Assembly: GCF_903181435.1 (NCBI RefSeq)
Contig: NZ_CAEUHO010000001.1
Location: forward strand, 248,001-312,000
DNA from: Bacteroides acidifaciens
GTDB taxonomy: Bacteria; Bacteroidota; Bacteroidia; Bacteroidales; Bacteroidaceae
Length of the DNA stretch: 64,000 bases
Direction: 5' to 3'
Made by a program: the position numbers and the translations under genes. Positions 8,865 through 19,200 of this stretch are shown here, in pieces (positions within the stretch are counted from its first letter, which is position 1; every line of letters starts with the position of its first letter). The notes under the pieces were generated by a model. That model saw only the letters and a list, made by a program, of their open reading frames with translations, was not told where the DNA came from and searched no databases.

Positions 8865-10766
8865 ATGGCAGACAAAAAAGAAAAACTCTTCTCTGACTTT
8901 TCTCCTGTCTCCACCGAACAATGGATGGAGAAGGTTACAGCCGACTTGAAAGGTGCTGATTTTGAGAAGAAGCTCGTTTGGAAGACAAACGAAGGGTTCA
9001 AAGTGAAACCTTTCTACCGGATGGAAGATTTGGAAGGTTTAAAAACTACTGATGCGCTTCCCGGAGAATTCCCGTATTTGAGAGGAACTAAAAAAGACAA
9101 CAATGAGTGGCTGGTTCGCCAGGAAATCAGAGTGGAATGCCCCAAAGATGCCAATGCGAAAGCACTGGATATCCTGAACAAAGGTGTCGATTCACTTTCT
9201 TTCCATGTAAAGGCAAAAGAACTCAATGCGGAATATCTTGAGACTCTGTTGAATGATATTCAGGCTGAGTGTGTTGAACTGAACTTCTCTACTTGCCAGG
9301 GACACGTTGTAGAACTGGCTAATCTGCTGGTAGCTTATTTCCAAAAGAAGGATTATGATGTGAAGAAGCTGAAAGGCTCCATCAACTATGATTTCTTCAA
9401 CAAGATGCTGACCCGCGGCAAGGAAAAGGGGGATATGGTACAGACTGCCAAAGCACTGATTGAAGCTATCCAACCGCTTCCTTTCTACCGCGTACTGAAT
9501 GTGAACGCATTATCGCTGAACAATGCCGGAGCTTATATTTCTCAAGAATTAGGTTATGCTTTGGCTTGGGGTAATGAATACATGAGCCAACTGACCGATG
9601 CCGGTGTTCCTGCTGCCATAGTGGCCAAGAAAATCAAATTCAATTTTGGTATCAGTTCCAACTATTTCCTTGAGATAGCTAAATTCCGTGCCGCACGTCT
9701 ATTGTGGGCGAATATCGTTGCTTCTTACAATCCTGAATGCCTGCGCGACTGTGATAACAAAGGTGCTAAAGGTGAATGTCGTTGCGCGGCAAAAATGGCG
9801 GTTCATGCCGAAACTTCTACTTTCAATCTTACTTTGTTTGATGCACACGTAAACCTGCTCCGTACACAAACTGAAGCGATGAGTGCCGCATTGGGCGGTG
9901 TGGATTCAATGACTGTCACTCCGTTCGACAAGACATACGAGACTCCGGATGAATTCTCTGAACGTCTGGCACGCAATCAACAACTGTTGTTGAAGGAAGA
10001 ATCTCATTTCGACAAAGTAATTGACCCGGCTGCCGGTTCTTATTATATTGAAAACCTGACAATATCTATTGCACAGCAAGCATGGAACTTATTCCTGTCT
10101 GTAGAAGAAGCCGGTGGTTTCTATGCAGCATTGAAGGCGGGGACTGTTCAGGCTGCTGTCAACGAAAGTAATAAAGCCCGTCATAAAGCGGTGGCTCAAC
10201 GTCGTGAAGTCTTGTTGGGTACTAACCAATTCCCGAACTTCAATGAAAAGGCCGGAGATAAACAGCCGGTTGAAGCAAAATGCTGCTGTGGCGGTGATGC
10301 CCATACTTGTGAGAAAGATGTGGATACATTGGTATTCGACCGTGCTGCGAGTGAGTTTGAAGCATTGCGTCTCGAAACGGAAGCATCCGGCAAACGTCCG
10401 AAAGCATTCATGCTGACTATCGGTAACCTGGCAATGCGTCAGGCACGTGCGCAATACTCTTGCAACTTCCTGGCTTGTGCCGGTTATGAAGTGGTTGATA
10501 ACCTCGGATTTGAAACGGTGGAAGCCGGTGTGGAAGCAGCTATGGCTGCCAAAGCCGACATTGTTGTAATCTGTTCAAGTGATGATGAATATGCGGAATA
10601 TGCAATTCCTGCATTCAAGGCATTGGACGGCCGCGCCATGTTTATCGTTGCCGGTGCTCCTGCTTGTATGGACGAATTGAAAACAGCAGGTATCGAAAAC
10701 TTCATCCATGTCCGTGTCAACGTACTGGATACCTTGAAAGAGTTTAACGCCAAACTATTGAAGTAA
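8865..10766 (+). CDS. mutA: Methylmalonyl-CoA mutase small subunit
   Basis: 633 residues, the usual size of the non-catalytic beta subunit of the heterodimeric adenosylcobalamin-dependent mutase. With MutB it interconverts succinyl-CoA and (R)-methylmalonyl-CoA, the step on which Bacteroides propionate formation depends. The TIM-barrel half contains '[19 protein letters not shown]', '[11 protein letters not shown]' and '[18 protein letters not shown]'. The C-terminal Rossmann-like domain (about 510-633) lacks the DxHxxG cobalamin motif, as expected for MutA. Two cysteine-rich stretches are unusual: [16 protein letters not shown] at about 292-307, and CCCGG...HTC at about 472-482 in the linker between the domains. 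The stop is one base before the mutB ATG, so the pair is translationally coupled. Confidence 0.95.
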   Translation: MADKKEKLFSDFSPVSTEQWMEKVTADLKGADFEKKLVWKTNEGFKVKPFYRMEDLEGLKTTDALPGEFPYLRGTKKDNNEWLVRQEIRVECPKDANAKALDILNKGVDSLSFHVKAKELNAEYLETLLNDIQAECVELNFSTCQGHVVELANLLVAYFQKKDYDVKKLKGSINYDFFNKMLTRGKEKGDMVQTAKALIEAIQPLPFYRVLNVNALSLNNAGAYISQELGYALAWGNEYMSQLTDAGVPAAIVAKKIKFNFGISSNYFLEIAKFRAARLLWANIVASYNPECLRDCDNKGAKGECRCAAKMAVHAETSTFNLTLFDAHVNLLRTQTEAMSAALGGVDSMTVTPFDKTYETPDEFSERLARNQQLLLKEESHFDKVIDPAAGSYYIENLTISIAQQAWNLFLSVEEAGGFYAALKAGTVQAAVNESNKARHKAVAQRREVLLGTNQFPNFNEKAGDKQPVEAKCCCGGDAHTCEKDVDTLVFDRAASEFEALRLETEASGKRPKAFMLTIGNLAMRQARAQYSCNFLACAGYEVVDNLGFETVEAGVEAAMAAKADIVVICSSDDEYAEYAIPAFKALDGRAMFIVAGAPACMDELKTAGIENFIHVRVNVLDTLKEFNAKLLK

Positions 10767-10767
10767 G

Positions 10768-12915
10768 ATGAGAAAAGATTTTAAAAACTTAGATATATAT
10801 GCCGCATTTCAGCCTGCTAACGGTGCTGAATGGCAAAAGGCTAACGGTATCTCCGCTGACTGGAAAACGCCGGAACACATTGAAGTGAAGCCTGTTTATA
10901 CAAAAGAAGACCTCGAAGGAATGGAACACCTCGGCTATGCTGCCGGACTTCCGCCTTATCTGCGTGGTCCGTATTCAGTAATGTACACGCTCCGTCCTTG
11001 GACTATCCGCCAGTATGCCGGATTCTCCACTGCCGAAGAATCAAATGCTTTCTATCGCCGTAACCTGGCTTCCGGTCAGAAAGGTCTGTCGGTAGCATTC
11101 GACTTGGCTACTCACCGCGGTTATGACCCCGACCACGAACGTGTTGTGGGGGACGTAGGTAAGGCAGGTGTGTCTATCTGTTCCTTAGAGAACATGAAGG
11201 TCCTGTTCGACGGTATTCCTTTGAACAAGATGTCTGTGTCTATGACAATGAACGGTGCGGTGCTTCCGGTTATGGCATTCTATATCAATGCCGGACTGGA
11301 ACAAGGTGCCAAACTGGAAGAAATGGCTGGTACTATCCAGAACGATATTCTGAAAGAATTCATGGTGCGTAACACCTATATTTATCCGCCTGCATTCTCT
11401 ATGAAGATTATTTCCGATATCTTCGAATATACTTCACAGAAGATGCCGAAGTTCAACTCTATTTCTATCTCCGGTTATCACATGCAGGAAGCAGGTGCTA
11501 CTGCAGATATCGAGTTGGCTTACACATTGGCCGACGGTTTGGAATATCTTCGTGCCGGAACTGCCGCAGGCATCGACATTGATGCGTTTGCTCCCCGTCT
11601 GTCTTTCTTCTGGGCAATCGGTACAAACCACTTTATGGAAATCGCCAAGATGCGTGCCGCACGTATGTTGTGGGCGAAGATTGTGAAACAGTTCAATCCG
11701 AAGAACCCGAAATCACTGGCATTGCGTACTCACTCCCAAACTTCCGGTTGGTCACTGACCGAACAAGACCCGTTCAACAACGTGGGACGTACTTGTATCG
11801 AAGCTATGGCTGCCGCTTTGGGACATACACAATCCCTGCATACCAATGCATTGGATGAGGCTATCGCTCTTCCGACAGATTTCTCCGCACGTATTGCACG
11901 TAATACTCAGATTTATATCCAGGAAGAAACTTACATTTGTAAGAACGTTGACCCGTGGGGCGGTTCTTATTATGTAGAGTCTTTGACGAACGAACTGGCT
12001 CATAAGGCTTGGGAACACATTCAGGAAATCGAAAAACTGGGCGGTATGGCGAAAGCTATCGAAACCGGAATTCCGAAAATGCGTATCGAAGAAGCTGCCG
12101 CACGTACACAGGCTCGTATCGACAGTGGTCAGCAGACTATTGTGGGTGTGAACAAGTATCGTCTGGATAAAGAAGCTCCGATTGATATTCTTGAAATTGA
12201 TAATACTGCCGTTCGTCTTGAACAGATTGAAAACCTGAAACGTTTGAAAGAAGGACGCAACCAGGCTGAAGTGGACAAGGCATTGGCTGCAATTACCGAA
12301 TGTGTGAAAACCGGTAAGGGCAACTTGCTGGAACTGGCTGTGGAAGCGGCTCGTGTTCGTGCGACATTGGGTGAAATCTCATCTGCTTGCGAACAGATTG
12401 TAGGACGTTATAAAGCAATAATTAGAACTATATCAGGCGTGTATTCATCAGAAAGTAAAAACGATAGCGACTTCAAGCGTGCTTGTGAACTGGCTGAGAA
12501 GTTTGCGAAGAAAGAGGGACGTCAACCTCGTATCATGGTTGCCAAAATGGGACAGGACGGTCACGACCGTGGTGCCAAAGTGGTAGCAACAGGTTATGCG
12601 GACTGTGGCTTCGACGTGGATATGGGACCTTTGTTCCAGACTCCTGCGGAAGCAGCTCGCGAAGCGGTAGAAAACGATGTTCATGTAGTAGGTGTTTCTT
12701 CACTGGCTGCCGGACACAAGACACTGGTTCCGCAGATTATCGAAGAGTTGAAGAAACTGGGACGTGAAGACATTGTAGTGATTGCCGGTGGTGTTATCCC
12801 TGCACAGGATTATGATTTCTTGTATAAGGCAGGTGTAGCTGCTATTTTCGGTCCGGGTACTCCGGTAGCGAAAGCTGCTTGTCAGATTTTGGAAATTCTT
12901 ATGGATGAAGAATAA
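10768..12915 (+). CDS. mutB: Methylmalonyl-CoA mutase large (catalytic) subunit
   Basis: 715 residues, typical for the alpha subunit. The N-terminal TIM barrel binds the CoA ester: '[22 protein letters not shown]' holds the substrate-channel Tyr/Arg region, and '[17 protein letters not shown]' is a classic mutase signature. The C-terminal domain (about 585-715) has the base-off cobalamin motif [10 protein letters not shown], with axial-ligand His599, followed by '[12 protein letters not shown]' and '[15 protein letters not shown]'. It acts with MutA in the cytosol in the succinate-propionate pathway. The operon is mutAB, closed by a terminator at 12956. The neighbouring B12 surface-capture genes (1-5877) would supply the cofactor precursor. 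Confidence 0.97.
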   Translation: MRKDFKNLDIYAAFQPANGAEWQKANGISADWKTPEHIEVKPVYTKEDLEGMEHLGYAAGLPPYLRGPYSVMYTLRPWTIRQYAGFSTAEESNAFYRRNLASGQKGLSVAFDLATHRGYDPDHERVVGDVGKAGVSICSLENMKVLFDGIPLNKMSVSMTMNGAVLPVMAFYINAGLEQGAKLEEMAGTIQNDILKEFMVRNTYIYPPAFSMKIISDIFEYTSQKMPKFNSISISGYHMQEAGATADIELAYTLADGLEYLRAGTAAGIDIDAFAPRLSFFWAIGTNHFMEIAKMRAARMLWAKIVKQFNPKNPKSLALRTHSQTSGWSLTEQDPFNNVGRTCIEAMAAALGHTQSLHTNALDEAIALPTDFSARIARNTQIYIQEETYICKNVDPWGGSYYVESLTNELAHKAWEHIQEIEKLGGMAKAIETGIPKMRIEEAAARTQARIDSGQQTIVGVNKYRLDKEAPIDILEIDNTAVRLEQIENLKRLKEGRNQAEVDKALAAITECVKTGKGNLLELAVEAARVRATLGEISSACEQIVGRYKAIIRTISGVYSSESKNDSDFKRACELAEKFAKKEGRQPRIMVAKMGQDGHDRGAKVVATGYADCGFDVDMGPLFQTPAEAAREAVENDVHVVGVSSLAAGHKTLVPQIIEELKKLGREDIVVIAGGVIPAQDYDFLYKAGVAAIFGPGTPVAKAACQILEILMDEE

Positions 12916-12955
12916 AGCAATCAACAGGTTGTATAAGCCATAAAATGAGATTTTA

Positions 12956-12984
12956 AAAAGGGTCAGTTGCTGACCCTTTTTTTG
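12956..12984 (+). terminator. Rho-independent terminator of mutAB
   Basis: An 11-bp perfect stem (aaaagggtcag / ctgaccctttt) with a 3-base loop is followed by a T run, 40 bases after the mutB stop. Confidence 0.92.
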
Positions 12985-13095
12985 TATTTTATTATTGAAA
13001 TATCTCCTTTGGGGGATTTTATAAAAAGTACCTCAAATTTGATTTATTGAAAAAATATTCATAATATTGTCATCACTTTGTTAACTATTGGACCG

Positions 13096-13103
13096 TACCT
13101 TTG
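13096..13103 (+). promoter_or_regulatory. -7 promoter element of the ECF sigma gene
   Basis: TACCTTTG lies 18 bases before the ATG of the sigma gene. This is the housekeeping-type element, not the 42-bp module found at 13809 and 16076. Confidence 0.55.
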
Positions 13104-13121
13104 CGCGTAAAATTCTAAACT

Positions 13122-13742
13122 ATGGTAGATTTCATGGATGATAAACAATTATTGGGGGAACTGAAAAGAGGCAATAATGCGGCTTTTGAGTTTCTGTTCA
13201 AGAGTTATTATCCTCGTTTGCGAGGGTATGCTATTCGTTTTATTGAAGATGAAGAAACAGTTCGCGATATAATTCAGGAGTGTTTCTTGCGATTTTGGGA
13301 ACGTCGCGAAATGTTATCTGCTCTTTCACTCACTTCTCTTCTTTTTTCTATGGTCCGTAACGGATGCCTGAATTATTTGAAACATCGCTCGATTGTTGAA
13401 AAGTACCGGGTGGAGTATCTGGCAAAGCTGGACGGAGAGGAAAGGCTCTACTACGCAGACTTTATGCAGGATGCGGAACATAAATTATTATACAATGAAT
13501 TGCAGGAACAGATTGCTCTTGTGCTCAATCAGTTGCCGGACAGGTCGCGTGAGATTTTTTTGTTAAGTCGTTTCAGAGGATTGAAGAACAGGGAAATCGC
13601 GGAAAAACTACAAATATCCACTACGGCGGTCGAAAAACATATTGCAAGAGCTTTGCAGTATTTTTCCCGGCATTTCAGCGAACATTATCCGGTAGACCTA
13701 TATATAGTGATATTGGCGTGGCTGATGATGGAGCATAAGTGA
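13122..13742 (+). CDS. ECF-type RNA polymerase sigma factor
   Basis: 206 residues, a normal size for Bacteroidetes sigma-70 family ECF factors. Region 2 is 'FEFLFKSYYPRLRGYAIRFI' with 'VRDIIQECFLRFWERRE' (core binding and -10 recognition). Region 4 is 'LNQLPDRSREIFLLSRFRG' plus the helix-turn-helix 'NREIAEKLQISTTAVEKHIA' (-35 recognition). The extra C-terminal hydrophobic tail ('DLYIVILAWLMME') is common in SusCD-linked sigma factors. The next gene is a FecR anti-sigma factor, and a TonB-dependent receptor with an STN signalling domain lies downstream. The expected circuit is transporter-sensed substrate, then anti-sigma, then sigma release. The likely targets are the two copies of the promoter-like module at 13809 and 16076. 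Confidence 0.93.
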   Translation: MVDFMDDKQLLGELKRGNNAAFEFLFKSYYPRLRGYAIRFIEDEETVRDIIQECFLRFWERREMLSALSLTSLLFSMVRNGCLNYLKHRSIVEKYRVEYLAKLDGEERLYYADFMQDAEHKLLYNELQEQIALVLNQLPDRSREIFLLSRFRGLKNREIAEKLQISTTAVEKHIARALQYFSRHFSEHYPVDLYIVILAWLMMEHK

Positions 13743-13774
13743 TTAAGACGTTCTTTAAGCATATAAAGAATAAG

Positions 13775-13803
13775 AAGCAGGAAAGTTTTTTCTGCTTTTT
13801 TTG
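13775..13803 (+). terminator. Terminator after the ECF sigma gene
   Basis: The stem aagcaggaaa / ttttctgctt (one G-T pair) is followed by TTTTT, about 30 bases after the sigma stop and directly ahead of the 42-bp module at 13809. Confidence 0.75.
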
Positions 13804-13808
13804 TTTCG

Positions 13809-13850
13809 GGGGTTGGGTAAATGAAATATGGGTTGTTACATCTTATAGAA
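13809..13850 (+). promoter_or_regulatory. Putative ECF-sigma promoter module, copy 1
   Basis: This 42-base block is 33/42 identical, without gaps, to 16076-16117. The conserved ends are GGGGTTGGG and GTTGTT-N2-ATCTTATAGAA. It lacks TAnnTTTG and follows a terminator hairpin, as copy 2 does. It ends 10 bases before the anti-sigma ATG at 13861, so a transcript started here would have a very short leader. That it is an ECF promoter is inferred from its placement and duplication. Confidence 0.6.
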
Positions 13851-13860
13851 AGTGAATATA

Positions 13861-14844
13861 ATGAAGCAAGAAGAAAATATCCGAGCATTGGCTATTCAGT
13901 ACTTTGAAGGACGTATATCAAGAGCTGACGAAAGAACCCTGTTTGAAAGTCTCGAACAGGCGGAAGACGGCTATGGCAGATTCCGTCAGTGGGAGAAAGA
14001 ATGGATGAACAACAGGGTGACCGATTCGCAGACCAATGCCGAATGGGAAGCATTGAAGCATAAGATATACACGCAGGAAGCTATTGTCCCATTATTGAAG
14101 AAACCGAAACTGAATATATGGAAGATAGCCCGTATCGCTGCTGTGGTAGCGTTGATTGTCGGTACTACACTGGGTATCCGGCAGGCAGTTTACTTGTTTG
14201 CACCGAAAACCTTTTTTATCTGCGAGGCTCCGTTGGGAGATAAGAGTAAAGTACAGCTCTCGGATGGTACTATCGTATGGCTGAATTCAGGTTCCGTATT
14301 GAGATATTCGAATCATTTCAATACAGCCGACCGGGTTGTGGAACTGGAAGGAGAGGGATATTTTGAAGTAACCAGGCAGAATGGAAAGAAATTTACGGTA
14401 AAAACACAGGAATATGATGTGGTGGTAAAAGGTACAAAGTTCAATGTATCCGCCTACCCGGATGATTCTTATATAACGACTACCTTGCAAGAAGGAGTGG
14501 TAGAGTTGAATTATAAGGAAGAACAAATACAGATGTCGCCGGGAGAATCCATTTCTTTGGATTTGCAGACAGGGCAGTTGAAGGGAAAGAAAGTCAATGC
14601 ATGGCAGGCGATGGCATGGGCGGAAGACAGAATCGAATATGATGACATCACATTAGGAGAGATGGTGAAGAAACTTTCCCGTCAGTACGATGTGCGTATT
14701 CAGTTGGGGTCGGATAAGCTGGGTGACATGAAGTTCCGTGTTTCATTACGCAATAAAGAGACAATCGTAGATGTAATGGACGCACTTAAAGAAATCATAC
14801 CTATCAAAGTAGAATATAAGGAAAAGGATATATATATAAGATAA
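13861..14844 (+). CDS. FecR-family anti-sigma factor
   Basis: 327 residues from the ATG at 13861 (a GTG at 13852 would add three residues). An N-terminal cytoplasmic helical part (about 1-80) would hold the sigma factor. One membrane helix follows at about 84-104 (ARIAAVVALIVGTTLGI). The periplasmic FecR domain is at about 115-215 (LSDGTIVWLNSGSVLRY, VVELEGEGYFEVTRQ, KGTKFNVSAY). The C-terminal DUF4974 domain is at about 250-327 (EYDDITLGEMVKKLSRQYDV), which contacts the STN domain of the partner receptor. Together with the sigma gene (13122) and the SusC-like transducer (16202) it completes a trans-envelope signalling system. The GLUG-type gene 33 bases downstream is on the same transcript. 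Confidence 0.92.
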   Translation: MKQEENIRALAIQYFEGRISRADERTLFESLEQAEDGYGRFRQWEKEWMNNRVTDSQTNAEWEALKHKIYTQEAIVPLLKKPKLNIWKIARIAAVVALIVGTTLGIRQAVYLFAPKTFFICEAPLGDKSKVQLSDGTIVWLNSGSVLRYSNHFNTADRVVELEGEGYFEVTRQNGKKFTVKTQEYDVVVKGTKFNVSAYPDDSYITTTLQEGVVELNYKEEQIQMSPGESISLDLQTGQLKGKKVNAWQAMAWAEDRIEYDDITLGEMVKKLSRQYDVRIQLGSDKLGDMKFRVSLRNKETIVDVMDALKEIIPIKVEYKEKDIYIR

Positions 14845-14876
14845 GAACTCAATGTTTAATTGTAAAGAAATCAAGT

Positions 14877-16025
14877 ATGAATATTACTCAAATAGGCAGA
14901 TTTGGGATGCTGTTGATGATGGCATCTGTTGCAATCTCGTGTTCTGACCCTAATCCTTTAGATTCTTATACTCGTGTTCCATTTGAAAAGACGGAAACGG
15001 ATGATGGAAATAGTGATGGTGACGGAGACGGTGCCGGCGGTTTGTTCGAGAAAGGAAACGGAACGGACAGCAAACCTTATGTGATAATGAATGGGACGCA
15101 GATTAAGAATATGCGCAGTGTGCTGAAATCGGGAATAAAAGTTTATTTCCAATTGGGTGCTGATATTGATATGGCAGGTATTGATGACTGGCAATCGCTG
15201 AATGGTTCAGGGGATTTTCCTTATGAGATAGATTTTGACGGAGACAGCCATGTCATTAAAAACTTTAAATGCTCTGCCGGTGATTATCCGAGTTTCTTCG
15301 GAGTATTGTGCGGTGATTGCCGTAATGTAGGCTTTGTTGACGCTTCTGTATCGTCTACTCGGCAAGGCATTGGAATTATCACCGGTTATCTTGGACTTAA
15401 AGACAAGGGAAATGGCAGTAAGACGGGAAGAATTGTGAATTGCTTTACGACCGGGGAAGTGACAGGTTCAGGTGCGGCAGGTGGAATAGCCGGCGTACTG
15501 GCAAATAGCTATGATGGACAGGAAAGTTATATAAAGAACTGTTATTCAAGTGCAACCGTCAACGACCAAGCGGCAAGCGGCGGAAAAGCAGGTGGTATTG
15601 CCGGACGGAAAGTTGGTGTGGGTGGCTTTATTGAGAACTGCTATGCATATGGAGCAGTCAGTGCAACCAAAGGTGGCATAGGCGGTATTTTGGGGCAAAT
15701 CGACAAGAATTGTGATATTGCTATCAAGAACTGTGTAGCGTGGAGTAATCTGACCGGAACAGATGCTTCGTCAACCGTAGGGCGTATTGTCGGTGTCTCT
15801 GCTTCTTTGGGCAGCTATGAGAACTGTTATGCTTGTGAAAGCATCATACTGAAAGTGAACGGAGGTACGATTACCACGTCAGATGAATCATCAGCCACAG
15901 GAACGACGTTTCATGGAGTTGCAAAGACTGTGGATGAACTGGGAAATATTATCGTAGCCTGGAATCCGAATCTTTGGAAAAAAGGAACGGACGCTTACCC
16001 GGTATTCCAGTGGGCTGAGAAATGA
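14877..16025 (+). CDS. GLUG-motif-like repeat lipoprotein in the SusCD locus
   Basis: 382 residues with a lipoprotein signal (SVAISCSDPN) and an acidic/Gly linker (DDGNSDGDGDGAGG, about 42-55). The body is a right-handed beta-helix type repeat with units such as IVNCFTTGEVTGSGAAGGIAG, IKNCYSSATV...GGIAG, IENCYAYGAV...GGILG and IKNCVAWSNL. These resemble the GLUG repeats of bacterial surface and adhesion proteins. It is probably a surface protein that binds the substrate of this locus or attaches to a host or diet particle; the function is not known. Its position between the anti-sigma gene and susC is unusual, because susC normally follows directly. A terminator at 16040 separates it from susC. 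Confidence 0.7.
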   Translation: MNITQIGRFGMLLMMASVAISCSDPNPLDSYTRVPFEKTETDDGNSDGDGDGAGGLFEKGNGTDSKPYVIMNGTQIKNMRSVLKSGIKVYFQLGADIDMAGIDDWQSLNGSGDFPYEIDFDGDSHVIKNFKCSAGDYPSFFGVLCGDCRNVGFVDASVSSTRQGIGIITGYLGLKDKGNGSKTGRIVNCFTTGEVTGSGAAGGIAGVLANSYDGQESYIKNCYSSATVNDQAASGGKAGGIAGRKVGVGGFIENCYAYGAVSATKGGIGGILGQIDKNCDIAIKNCVAWSNLTGTDASSTVGRIVGVSASLGSYENCYACESIILKVNGGTITTSDESSATGTTFHGVAKTVDELGNIIVAWNPNLWKKGTDAYPVFQWAEK

Positions 16026-16039
16026 GCGCCGGTCGATAC

Positions 16040-16067
16040 AAAAAAGCAGATTATTTCTGCTTTTTTG
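16040..16067 (+). terminator. Terminator after the GLUG-type gene
   Basis: The stem aaaaagcaga / tctgcttttt with a 5-base loop and a T run begins 15 bases after the stop. Its sequence resembles the hairpin at 13775, and it too is followed at once by the 42-bp module. Confidence 0.85.
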
Positions 16068-16075
16068 TATTTATA

Positions 16076-16117
16076 GGGGTTGGGCAGACGGATGATGAGT
16101 TGTTTTATCTTATAGAA
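16076..16117 (+). promoter_or_regulatory. Putative ECF-sigma promoter module, copy 2, in front of susC
   Basis: 33 of 42 bases match the module at 13809-13850, including GGGGTTGGG at one end and ATCTTATAGAA at the other. It ends 84 bases before the susC ATG, leaving room for a normal leader. It is the best candidate for the promoter that the sigma factor at 13122 uses to switch on the SusCD-EEP genes. Confidence 0.65.
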
Positions 16118-16201
16118 GCGGTTCTGAGAAACACTACAATCGAATATATATATCCTTAAATATAAATCACTTTAAATTGTAACAACTTAATTGATAAAAT
16201 T

Positions 16202-19200
16202 ATGAATGACCGAAGAAACTCATTTTTTAGGCTGTTTCTCCTGATTCTGTTATGTATGGGCGTCCAGTCACTTGGGGCGCAGACGGTAACGAAGGTCTTT
16301 AAAAATGAGCCGCTAAAGGCGGTATTGAAAGAAGTTGAGCGGCAGACAAAGTACTCCATTATCTATAAAACGGACGAGGTTAACGAAAACAAGAGAATAA
16401 CGGCTTCCTTTCAACGGGCAACCGTTAATAATGTGCTTGCCGCTGTTTTGGATAAAGATGTAGAGTACAAGCTGCAAAACCGGATGATTATCATCACGAA
16501 GAAGATGGTACGAAATATTGCTGCCGCCTCGTCACAGTCTTTACACCGGGTTATGGGGAAAGTAGTCGATGTGAATGGTGAGCCGGTAATCGGTGCCAGT
16601 ATACAGGTGGTAGGACAGTCTATGGGAACGATTACGAATTTGGATGGTGAATTTACATTGTCGTCCGTTCCGGTCAATGCGGTAGTAGTAGTGTCCTATA
16701 TCGGATTTGAGAAGAAGGAAATCAAAGTCTCCGAGTTGCAGAAATCTTCGAGAGTGATGCTCCGTGAGGATACAGCGACGTTGGAAGAAGTGGTAGTCGT
16801 TGGTTATGGCACTCAAAAGAAAATCAACCTGACGGGGGCTGTTGTTGTAGTAGATAGTAAAACGATGGAAGACAGACCTGTACCGAGAGCTTCGCAGATG
16901 CTGCAAGGAACAGTACCTAATATGAATGTAACCTTCGGTTCGGGTTATCCGGGGGCTTCGGCAACCATCAATATCCGTGGTGTCAATTCTATTAGCGGCA
17001 ACGCGTCGCCGCTGGTTCTGATTGACGGTATAGAGGGAGACATCGACCGCTTGAACCCGAATGACATCGCATCCATTTCAGTGCTGAAAGATGCTTCTTC
17101 GGCTGCCATTTACGGTGCGCGTGCCTCTTATGGTGTTATTCTTGTGACTACAAAAGAAGGTTCTGCCCGTAAGACTACCGTATCGTATGATGGAAGATAT
17201 TCATGGAGCAATCAGACGACTTCTACCGATTTTGAAACCAGAGGCTATTATTCGGCAGGTATCAATGACTTGTTTTATACCAACTATAATGGAAAGCCTT
17301 ATACCAACTACACAGAAGAAGACTACCGCCAACTCTGGCTGCGCCGGAATGATAAAACGGAGAACCCGGAACGTCCCTGGGTAGTGACCGACCAACGCGA
17401 CGGAAGAGATACATACGTCTATTACGGTAACTTTGACTGGTATAATTATCTCTATCGTAAAAACAGGCCGATGTGGGAACATAATATCAGTGTCAGCGGG
17501 GGAAATGACAAACTGAACTATTACTTATCTGGAAATACAGTTGATCAGACTGGTATTTTCAGGCAGAACCCGGACAAGTACAAGGTGTATAACTTCAGAA
17601 GCAAAATCTCGGCTAAAATAACCCCCAGACTGACTATCAGCAATAATACGAAGTATCATTACAATAGTTACTCTTATCCGGGATTATCGGGTATCAATAA
17701 CAACTTCAATACCGCAGTGAATCATGCGTTGGCCAGCTTCGTTCCTGTCAATCCTGACGGTAGTGCCGTGTATCTGACTTCATTGAGCAATTCCGCTGTT
17801 TTGGATGGGATGGGTGCTATCCTTGCTTATGGCAAGCATAAGAATGAAGACCAACGCTATGAGTTCTCCACCACTTTTGAAGCAAGCTTCAACGTGATGA
17901 AGAACCTGAATGTCCGTGCCAATTACAGTTACCTGCATTACAACTACCAAACCATGAACAGGACGGTGAATGTGCCCTATTCCAAATATCCGGGTGAAAT
18001 ATCTTATCTGGCTACCGGAAACGGCGTGAACCAGTTGAAAGAAACACAAACCAATCATTGGTATCAGGCTTTCAATGTTTATGGTGACTATATGTTGGAT
18101 ATTGCCGACCATCAATTCAAGATTATGGCTGGTTATAACTATGAAACTAAACGTTTGAAAGACATTAAAGTCTCCCGCCAAGGCTTGCTTTCCGATGACC
18201 TGAATGACTTGAACCTGGCAGTAGGAGATGCGATGACTATGTCCGGCGGACAGAATGAATACGCACTTTTAGGAGCATTTTATCGTTTTAATTACTCCTA
18301 CAAGGGTGGTCGTTACTTATTCGAGACGAGCGGGCGTTATGACGGAAGTTCCCGGTTCAGAAGCGGCCATCGTTTCGGTTTCTTCCCCTCGGCTTCCGTA
18401 GGATGGAGAATCAGTGAAGAGCCGTTTTTCGGAAACTTGAAGAAGAATATTGATAATGTGAAATTGCGTCTGTCGTACGGTTCGTTGGGAAACCAGCAGG
18501 TAGGATATTATGATTATATCCAGACTATTGATACCAACGGCACCATGAACTATATCTTTGGCGACCAGAAGAAAGGTTCTTATGCCAGTGTTTCCGACCC
18601 GAACTCTGCAGACCTGACTTGGGAAACTGTCTCAACCTGGAATGTGGGACTGGACCTCGGTTTCTTCAATAACCGTTTGAATCTGACTGCCGATGCCTAT
18701 ATCAGAGATACCAAAGGGATGCAAACTTCCGGCAAGAAATTGCCCGGTGCTTATGGGGCTAATGAGCCCAAGCAAAATGCAGCCAATCTGCGTACTAAAG
18801 GCTGGGAATTGATGTTGACCTGGAACGATGCCTTCAAACTGGCAAACAAGCCTTTCCGCTATAACCTGTCCGTAGGTCTGGCAGACAACACATCGGAAAT
18901 AACAAAATTCGATAATCCGTCCAAGATATTGAGTGATTATTATGTCGGTCAGAAACTGGGTGATATTTGGGGATATGTGGTAGACGGACTTTTCAGAACA
19001 GATGAAGAAGCGGCAAGCTATAATGTCGACCAGTCGGCTGTGAACTTCGTCATCAACACGGCACAAGTGAATCCGGGACTTCATGCCGGTGACATGAAAT
19101 TCGTCGATTTGGACGGCGACCATAAAATTTCTTCCGGTTCGAATACGGCGGATGACCCCGGCGACCGGAAAATAATCGGAAACTCATTGCCGCGCTATAC

